Origin: Micromonospora sonchi
Lineage (GTDB): Bacteria; Actinomycetota; Actinomycetes; Mycobacteriales; Micromonosporaceae
NCBI RefSeq assembly: GCF_014646235.1
Contig: NZ_BMNB01000045.1
Coordinates: forward strand, 1-37,899
Length of the DNA stretch: 37,899 bases
Reading direction: 5' to 3'
Shown: one piece after another, positions 32,423-37,899 of the stretch
Numbering within the stretch: position 1 is the stretch's first letter
Layout of the letters: each line of letters begins with the position of its first letter
Notes under the pieces: model-generated
What the model saw: only the letters and a program-made list of their open reading frames with translations
What the model was told of the DNA's origin: nothing
Database searches by the model: none
Program-made: the position numbers and the translations under genes

Positions 32423-33748
32423 GTGGGCGACAGGGGCTGGCGCGGGCGGCTGGGGCCGGCCGTCGGGGTGGCGCCGGGTGCCCGGGTCGACAAGTTCGAG
32501 ATCTTCTTCGATCTGGTCTTCGTCTTCTCGTTCTTCAACATAAGCCGGGCCACCGCGACCGACATCAGCGGCCGGGGGCTGTTGCACGCCCTGCTCGTGC
32601 TCGCCGTGCTCTGGTGGTGCTGGGTGGTGCACACGGTGATCGCCACCCGGGTCCGGATCGGCGAGGGTTTCGTACCGGTGCTGATGGTCGTCGGGATGGC
32701 CGCGCTGTTCTGCTTCGCGCTCGCCCTGCCGCGCGCCTTCGGGGACTCGCAGGGCGGCATCGCGGGGCCGGTCGTGGTGGCGGTCAGCTACCTGGTCATC
32801 CGCGCGGTGCAGCTGGTCCTGTTCCTGCACGTCGTCCGGGACAACCCGGTGGAACGTCGGCAACTGCTCCGGTACGCCCCGGAGTTGACGCTGAGCACCG
32901 TCCTGCTGCTCGCCGCCGCGCTGGTGCCCGCGTTCCTGCCCGGCACCAGCATGGACATGCTGATCCGGGACGCGCTCTGGGTGACCGTGGTGCTCCTGCA
33001 GTACGGCACCGGGCTGCTCGCCAGGACCTGGGGCTGGCAGGTGACCTCGGCGGAGCACTGGACCGAACGGTACGACCTGATCCTGATCATCGCGCTGGGC
33101 GAGTCGGTGATCTCGGTCGGCCTGGGCAGCAACCTCATCGTGCAGCCGCCGACCTTGCCGGGAGTGGCCGCGGCGGTGTTCGGCATCGTCTTCGTCGCCG
33201 CGCTGTGGTGGGCGCACTACGACGTGATCGGTCCGGCCGCCCGGGTCGCCCTGCACGCCACCCTGGGCCAGCCCCGGGTGCTGATGGCCCGCGACGCGTA
33301 CGCCTACCTCTTCCTGCCGATGATCGTCGGGATCATGCTCTTCGCCCTGGGTGCCGAGGGCATCGTGCACGACATCGCCGAGCCGGGCGTACCGATCGCC
33401 AAGCCGGCGCACGGGCCGGACGTGCCGCTGCTGTTCGGCGGGGTGATCTGCTTCCTGGCCGGAAACATGCTGTTTCAGCTGCGTACCCTGCACACGCTGT
33501 CCTGGCTGCGGCTCGGCACGCTGGGCGTGCTCGCGGTCGCCATCCCGCCGGCCATGCTGCTGCCCGGGCTGGCCGCCCTCGGCCTGCTGACGGCGATCTG
33601 CGTCGGCATGGTCACCGCCGAGGTGGTGCTGATGTCCGAGGCCCGGCACGCGCTGCGCGCGGCGGTCTTCGAGGAACGCATCGCCCACGAGGCCAGCGAG
33701 GCCGCCTACCGCGCCCGGTGGCACGGCCAGCCTCCCGGCACCACCTGA
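32423..33748 (+). CDS. LtrA-like (low temperature requirement) multi-pass membrane protein
   Basis: The 441-residue protein matches the LtrA family: VDKFEIFFDLVFVFSFFNIS near the N-terminus is the family signature, followed by about ten hydrophobic segments, including WWCWVVHTVIATRVR, YDLILIIALGESVISVGLGS and ALWWAHYDVIGPAARV. The ALGESV and WWAHYD motifs are typical. The name comes from a Listeria cold-growth phenotype; the biochemical role is unknown. A TTGACA lies at 32407-32412, close to the GTG start at 32423, so the true start could be slightly later. No good Shine-Dalgarno is present at 32423. Confidence 0.85.
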   Translation: MGDRGWRGRLGPAVGVAPGARVDKFEIFFDLVFVFSFFNISRATATDISGRGLLHALLVLAVLWWCWVVHTVIATRVRIGEGFVPVLMVVGMAALFCFALALPRAFGDSQGGIAGPVVVAVSYLVIRAVQLVLFLHVVRDNPVERRQLLRYAPELTLSTVLLLAAALVPAFLPGTSMDMLIRDALWVTVVLLQYGTGLLARTWGWQVTSAEHWTERYDLILIIALGESVISVGLGSNLIVQPPTLPGVAAAVFGIVFVAALWWAHYDVIGPAARVALHATLGQPRVLMARDAYAYLFLPMIVGIMLFALGAEGIVHDIAEPGVPIAKPAHGPDVPLLFGGVICFLAGNMLFQLRTLHTLSWLRLGTLGVLAVAIPPAMLLPGLAALGLLTAICVGMVTAEVVLMSEARHALRAAVFEERIAHEASEAAYRARWHGQPPGTT

Positions 33749-33844
33749 CCTGGAAGGCGAATCCAGTCGGGTAGCTGACCGGCTGCTTGACGGGCCGACG
33801 AATGGCGTCCGACAGTGGATCCGTTCACTGAAAGGTGACACGCC

Positions 33845-34204
33845 GTGCACATCGAGATCGCCGATCACGCGGATCTCGATCGGGCGGAGGCGCTGGTCTC
33901 GTGGCTTCAGCGCCCCCATCTCGACCGGGTAACCATCACGCTGCCCGGGCTAGCCCTTACCGAACGTGAGCGAACAGCAGCGACGCTGCGTCGCCTGTTC
34001 AACGACTGCGGCTGCGCCTGGGGGCTCGCGGCGCTCACCGCCGCCGTGGTCGGTTCCGTCCTGATCTGGCCCGGCAGCGGCCGGTCCCTCGCCGGTGCCG
34101 TACTCGGGTGTCTCGGGGCGGCTGTCGCCGGCAAGCTCCTCGGCCTGGCGTCGAGTCGTCGGCGCCTGCTCGCGCTGCTGCGCGCCCTTCGCTCCGCCGC
34201 TTGA
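33845..34204 (+). CDS. 119-residue small membrane protein paired with the metalloprotease
   Basis: I do not recognise a named family. Residues 1-55 are a soluble domain (MHIEIADHADLDRAEALVSW, then TITLPGLALTERERTAATLR). It ends in an FNDCGCAWG Cys motif, followed by two membrane helices at about 56-76 and 82-102 and a basic C-terminus (SSRRRLLALLRAL). The N-terminus should be cytoplasmic. AAAGGTGA nine bases before the GTG supports the start. It ends 19 bases before the metalloprotease gene on the same strand, so they probably form an operon. Confidence 0.78.
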   Translation: MHIEIADHADLDRAEALVSWLQRPHLDRVTITLPGLALTERERTAATLRRLFNDCGCAWGLAALTAAVVGSVLIWPGSGRSLAGAVLGCLGAAVAGKLLGLASSRRRLLALLRALRSAA

Positions 34205-34223
34205 CTCCCGGAAGGGGGATGTC

Positions 34224-35702
34224 ATGGCCCTCGTCTGTACCGAAATCACCGAATGGATCGAGGAGAAGGTCTCCAAGCCCGTCGAGGAGTGGGAGGAACG
34301 GCAGGAGCAGCGCTGCAAGAAGCGGCCCTGGTACGACCCACGGCGCTGGCTCTGCTGGCTGGTCACCATCCTGGTGAAGGTCGTCCGCTGGGTGGTCGTC
34401 ACCGTCGGCAAGTGGGTGGTGCGTACGGTCTGCAAGATCGCCGCCGTCGTCGTCGAGGCGGTCGTCGAGATCGTGGCCGGGCTCTGGGACGTGGTCGTGG
34501 GCATCGTCACGCTCGACTGGCGGCGGATCCTCGACGGCCTGCTCCGGATCGGGCTCGGCCTGGTGCTCGGCGCACTGCGGCTGCTGCGTATCGCGCTGCT
34601 CGGCGACACGATCGACTACATCATCGAGGAGATCAACCGGGAGCGGCTGCGCCGCTACGTGCGGGGTCTGCTGGAGGCGAAGTACGACGGCGACACGCTG
34701 GCCGAGATCAAGGCGTCGATCCGCCTCGACCACGGCGCGTTCGGGCTGCGCCTGCACGGGACCGCGTACCGGACGATCCTCGACTCGGAAACCCCGTCGC
34801 CGCGCGAGCCGGACGTGCCCAACCTGGTGGTGCTGCACGAGCAGGGCGCGATCAACCTGCACGAGCTGTGCGGCTTCGAGTTCCCCCAGGGGTTCTGGAA
34901 CCGCAAGCGCTACAAGACGCTGAAGAAGGAGACGGTGGTGGGCGGCGGTGGCGGCGGCGAGTTCGACAACCCGATCTCCGCCGACGAACTGGACACCTAC
35001 CTCGATTCGCGCGGTGCACGGGGGCCGAAGTTCATCGTGCTGCCGATGCGTGACGGCGTCCTGGACACGAAGGTGTCGACCGCCGCCGAGAAGGGCCGCG
35101 AGCTGGCGCTGATGCTCGACTTCGACCAGGAGCGCCGCGAGGTGACCGAGGCCGGCCACATCGTGCACACCGGCTCCCCCACGGCCCAGGTCAACTTTTT
35201 CAAGGACGTGATCGGCCGACGGGACAAGACCACGGCTCCGGCCGGCGCCACCGCCGACCTCTGCCACCCGGTCGTCGTCGGAGTGTTCCGCTACACCAAC
35301 ACGCTGCGCGGCCTGGCGAGCAACCTGCACTCCAGTCGCTGTGGGCTGGACGGCAAGAACGCCTCCGGCGCCACGTTCGTCGACAACCTCCCGGACGCGA
35401 TCTGGAAGTACGTGCCGATCCACGAACTCGGTCACTACTTCGGCCTCTGCCACACCGACGGGGTGGACCGGATCATGTACTCGCCGAAGACCAACAGTTG
35501 GTGGCGCGGATGGTCGATCCCGCGTGGGCTGCTGAACATCTACCTGCAGGGCGAGCCGACCTTCACCTTCGGTGAGGCGAAGGAGACCTGGGACTATGTG
35601 GTGGCGCACTTCTCCCCGCAGTGCCTCGGCGCCCGCCCGATCATCATCGAGGCCGCACCGGCGGCGCCGACAGCGACTCGCCACACATCGAACCAGAGTT
35701 AG
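34224..35702 (+). CDS. Matrixin-like zinc metalloprotease with long amphipathic N-terminal region
   Basis: This 492-residue protein has the full metzincin zinc site HELGHYFGLCH (His400, Glu401, His404, His410), followed by the Met-turn RIMYSP (Met418) at the short distance seen in matrixins. Residues 1-40 are charged (EEKVSKPVEEWEERQEQRCK). Residues about 45-135 alternate Trp/Val-rich segments with single Lys or Arg (TILVKVVRWVVVTVGKWVV, VVEIVAGLWDVVVGIVTL), like membrane-surface or re-entrant helices and not a signal peptide. The middle region (about 150-390) has no recognised domain. GGAAGGGGG precedes the ATG. It follows the 119-residue membrane protein by 19 bases, and an in-frame short ORF follows its TAG stop. 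The physiological substrate is unknown. Confidence 0.85.
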   Translation: MALVCTEITEWIEEKVSKPVEEWEERQEQRCKKRPWYDPRRWLCWLVTILVKVVRWVVVTVGKWVVRTVCKIAAVVVEAVVEIVAGLWDVVVGIVTLDWRRILDGLLRIGLGLVLGALRLLRIALLGDTIDYIIEEINRERLRRYVRGLLEAKYDGDTLAEIKASIRLDHGAFGLRLHGTAYRTILDSETPSPREPDVPNLVVLHEQGAINLHELCGFEFPQGFWNRKRYKTLKKETVVGGGGGGEFDNPISADELDTYLDSRGARGPKFIVLPMRDGVLDTKVSTAAEKGRELALMLDFDQERREVTEAGHIVHTGSPTAQVNFFKDVIGRRDKTTAPAGATADLCHPVVVGVFRYTNTLRGLASNLHSSRCGLDGKNASGATFVDNLPDAIWKYVPIHELGHYFGLCHTDGVDRIMYSPKTNSWWRGWSIPRGLLNIYLQGEPTFTFGEAKETWDYVVAHFSPQCLGARPIIIEAAPAAPTATRHTSNQS

Positions 35703-35711
35703 GGGCCAGCC

Positions 35712-35882
35712 ATCACCCACGACGGCACACCGAGCCAAAAGCCGATTCCACAGCGGCCGCGCATCTTCGTACCGCGCACCGAAGTGATGGCCGCGTTCGC
35801 CACCGCACCCGTGCTCGATGCGGAGCGCTTCCGCCGTGACCTCGACTCCGCCACCGACGAAAACCTACCCAACCGTGAATGA
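35712..35882 (+). CDS. 56-residue ORF in frame after the metalloprotease stop (possible antitoxin-like remnant)
   Basis: After the TAG at 35700-35702 the same frame stays open to TGA 35880-35882. The only start candidates are ATC at 35712, preceded by AGGGG at six bases, or internal GTG/ATG at 35784-35787. The peptide contains PRIFVPRTEVMAAFATAPVL followed by DAERFRRDLDSATDE, which resembles the C-terminus of some actinobacterial type II antitoxins from memory. It could also be read-through sequence of the protease or a remnant. No toxin gene lies next to it. Confidence 0.4.
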   Translation: MTHDGTPSQKPIPQRPRIFVPRTEVMAAFATAPVLDAERFRRDLDSATDENLPNRE

Positions 35883-36058
35883 GTGACCGCCCGCACAGCG
35901 ATCTGACCCGCAGCAAGTCTTCGATCGCTTACTCGCTTCGGTCCGCATCCGACGAACGGCGGGCGACTCGGCCCGTCGCCCTGTGCCGGCTATCCCGCCG
36001 GCCGGACTACCCTGCGATGGTCAACTGAACACGGCCGACGCTATGGGGACCGAGCTAC

Positions 36059-37596
36059 GTGATAACCGGTGAGCTGAAGAGCAGGATCGACCGCATCTGG
36101 GACGCCTTCTGGTCGGGCGGGATCTCCAACCCGCTGGAGGTGATCGAGCAGATCACCTACCTGCTGTTCATCAAACGCCTGGACGACCTGCACACCTGGA
36201 GGAGCGCAAGGCCGCGCGCACCGGCAAGCCGATGGCGCGGCGGATCTTCCCGGAGGGCTGCGACGACCAGTGGCGCAAGTACGACGATCTGCGCTGGTCG
36301 CGCTTCAAGGACGCCGCGCCGGCCGAGATGTTCGAGATTGTCGGCGAGCGGGTCTTCCCGTTCCTGCGTACGCTCGGCGGCGACGGGTCGACGTACTCGC
36401 ACCACATGCGCGACGCCCGGTTCACCATCCCGAACGCGGCGCTGCTGTCCCGGGTGGTCGACATGCTCGACGGCATCCCGATGGAGGACCGGGACACCAA
36501 GGGCGACCTGTACGAGTACATGCTCGGCAAGATCGCCACCGCCGGCCACAACGGCCAGTTCCGCACCTCGCGGCACATCATCCAGCTCATGGTCGAGATG
36601 ACCCGGCCGACGCCGACCGACGAGATCTGCGACCCCGCCTGCGGCACCGCGGGCTTCCTGGTCGAAGCCGGAGAGTACGTCCGCGACCACTACCCGGACG
36701 CCCTGCACGACGCCGCCCAGCGGAAACACTTCCACGAGAGCATGTTCCACGGCTTCGACTTCGACGGCACCATGCTGCGCATCGGCAGCATGAACATGCT
36801 GCTGCACGGCGTCGAGAACCCGGACATCCGCTACCGCGACTCCCTCGCCGAGGCCGTCAGCAACGAGTCCGAGAAGTACTCCCTGATCCTCGCCAACCCA
36901 CCCTTCGCCGGCAGCCTCGACTACGAGAGCACCTCGAAGGACCTCCAACGAGTCGTCAAGACCAAGAAGACCGAGCTGCTGTTCCTCGCGCTCTTCCTGC
37001 GGCTGCTCAAGCCCGGCGGCCGGGCGGCGGTCATCGTGCCCGACGGGGTGCTGTTCGGCTCCACCAAGGCCCACAAGGAGCTGCGCCGCATCCTGGTCGA
37101 GGAACAGAAGCTCGACGGCGTGGTGAAACTCCCCAGCGGTGCCTTCAAGCCGTACTCCGGGGTGTCGACCGCCATCCTGCTCTTCACCAAGACCGACAGC
37201 GGCGGCACAGACAACGTCTGGTTCTACGAGGTGACGGCCGACGGCTGGAGCCTGGACGACAAGCGCACTCCCCTGCTGCCGGCGGAGAAGCTCGGCCCGG
37301 CTCCCTCGGTGCCCCTCACCGAGGACGAGCACGCCAAGAACAACCTGCCGGACGCGCTGGCCCGCTGGTCCCGCCGCGACGGCGACGAGTTGCAGCGGGC
37401 ACGCACCGAGCAGAGCTTCTGCGTCCCCAAGGCCGACATCGCCGAGCAGGACTACGACCTCAGCCTGAACCGCTACAAGGAAGTCGTCCACGAAGAGGTA
37501 GAACACCGCCCACCGCTGGAGATCCTGGCCGACCTGGAACGCCTCGAATCCGAAATCCAGCAGGGCATGTCAGAGCTGAAGGCGATGCTGTCGTGA
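36059..37596 (+). pseudogene. hsdM: Type I restriction-modification DNA methylase subunit, frameshifted
   Basis: The N-terminal part (ITGELKSRIDRIWDAFWSGG, then LEVIEQITYLLFIKRLDDLH) is in one frame. From about 36197 the reading continues in the next frame as LEERKAARTGKPMARRIFPE. A missing C in the CACACCTGG at 36191-36199 explains the shift. Downstream, the SAM-binding DPACGTAGFLVEAGEYV and the catalytic NPPF of N6-adenine methylases are intact, and the protein ends LERLESEIQQGMSELKAMLS. The GTG start has GGGGA nine bases upstream. A fresh start at 36232 would give a 454-residue protein lacking the N-terminal helical bundle. Sequencing error is possible, but the adjacent hsdS is also broken, which favours real decay. 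Confidence 0.85.
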
Positions 37597-37654
37597 GCAC
37601 GACGGTAGCCACCACGATGCTGGGCGATGTCGCCACCTTCATCCGCGGCATTAC
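37593..37654 (+). pseudogene. hsdS: Type I specificity subunit, cut by an insertion sequence
   Basis: A GTG at 37593 overlaps the hsdM stop (GTGA) and begins VSTTVATTMLGDVATFIRGI, where LGDVATFIRGIT is typical of the start of the first target-recognition domain of HsdS. The frame is interrupted after ATTAC by the GGCTCTTCG end of an ISL3-type element. The rest of the gene lies outside the window. Confidence 0.8.
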
Positions 37655-37899
37655 GGCTCTTCGAAATTAAGCGGGGTTGAGGTGTCCGCGGTGGCGGCGG
37701 GTTGTGGCCGTGCGGGTGCGGAGGCGCTGGTTTTCGGGGTTGCGGAAGCCGTAGGCGTTGCGGGCGACGGTTTTGATGACGCGGTTGGTGCCTTCTGAGC
37801 CGGCGTTGGTGATGCCGGTATGCAGGAACGCGAGGATTTCGGGCCACCAGGTCTGGATCGTGGTGGCGAGGCGGTGGAGTTCGGGCAGGTCAGTGGCGG
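37655..37899 (-). mobile_element. ISL3-family insertion sequence, right portion beyond window
   Basis: The left end begins GGCTCTTCGAAATTAAGCGG, and GGCTCTT ends are characteristic of ISL3-family elements. The transposase stop lies 12 bases inside this end. ISL3 elements usually make 8-bp target duplications, so GGCATTAC (37647-37654) should recur at the far end. Confidence 0.85.
37667..37899 (-). CDS. ISL3-family transposase, C-terminal part
   Basis: The minus-strand frame ending with TAA at 37667 reads LPELHRLATTIQTWWPEILA, FLHTGITNAGSEGTNRVIKT, VARNAYGFRNPENQRLRTRT and ends RRHRGHLNPA. The ITNAGSEGTNRVIKTVARNAYG block is the conserved C-terminus of the DDE domain of ISL3 transposases, with the catalytic Glu in SEGTN. 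The upstream part, including the zinc finger and the DDE Asp residues, is outside the window, so intactness cannot be judged. Confidence 0.88.
   Translation of the reverse strand, partial: ATDLPELHRLATTIQTWWPEILAFLHTGITNAGSEGTNRVIKTVARNAYGFRNPENQRLRTRTATTRRHRGHLNPA

Noticed and set aside
36059..36601. Separate 180-residue gene at the hsdM N-terminus
   Set aside because: After about residue 45 the sequence becomes Arg/Ser/Pro-rich shadow translation, while the true HsdM continues in the next frame; this is one gene with a frameshift.

Overview
The window is very GC-rich, with codon third positions almost always G or C, frequent GTG starts and one well-supported TTG start. Gene content and order point to a high-GC actinobacterium. 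The dispersed GGGCCC hairpins, the TGATCA-containing inverted repeats and the CGATCTTGCACTTT inverted repeat resemble intergenic elements I associate from memory with Micromonospora and relatives, so Micromonosporaceae is the best guess. No tRNA, rRNA or CRISPR array was recognised.

From about 0.1 to 32.1 kb the window is mostly conserved chromosome. The order ctaF-ctaC / adenosine kinase / erpA / glycerate kinase / DUF3043 / cobT-cobS / gcvT / leucyl aminopeptidase / lpd-E2 follows, from memory, the M. tuberculosis Rv2199c-Rv2215 neighbourhood. The genes cover respiration (cytochrome oxidase subunits II and IV), sulfur and Fe-S metabolism (cysteine desulfurase plus TusA-like protein, ErpA, quinolinate synthase), cell wall precursors (MurA), the end of cobalamin synthesis (a CobU-CobT fusion and CobS), one-carbon metabolism (GcvT), proteolysis (PepA) and 2-oxoacid dehydrogenase E3 and E2.

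Lineage-specific insertions sit in this backbone: a DUF5753 regulator that has lost its DNA-binding end, with its DUF397 partner (3.2-4.0 kb); an AzlCD exporter facing an XRE-cupin regulator across a promoter that carries two matching palindromes (10.8-12.6 kb); a 1331-residue disordered plus WG-repeat protein (12.9-16.9 kb); a site-2 protease coupled to a 66-residue protein (18.1-19.1 kb); and a membrane Ser/Thr kinase with an external domain like spore-associated protein (19.2-20.8 kb).

From about 32.1 kb to the end the window is accessory: hairpins and tandem repeats, an LtrA-like membrane protein, a two-gene unit of a small membrane protein and a membrane-associated matrixin-like metalloprotease, a short ORF in the protease frame just past its stop, and a type I restriction-modification locus. 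That locus is broken twice: hsdM has a one-base frameshift and hsdS is cut after about 20 codons by an ISL3-family insertion sequence that runs off the right edge.

The least explained items are the metalloprotease cassette, the WG-repeat giant, the AzlC/XRE-cupin operator pair, the altered CobT half of the cobalamin fusion, and the three families of intergenic palindromes.
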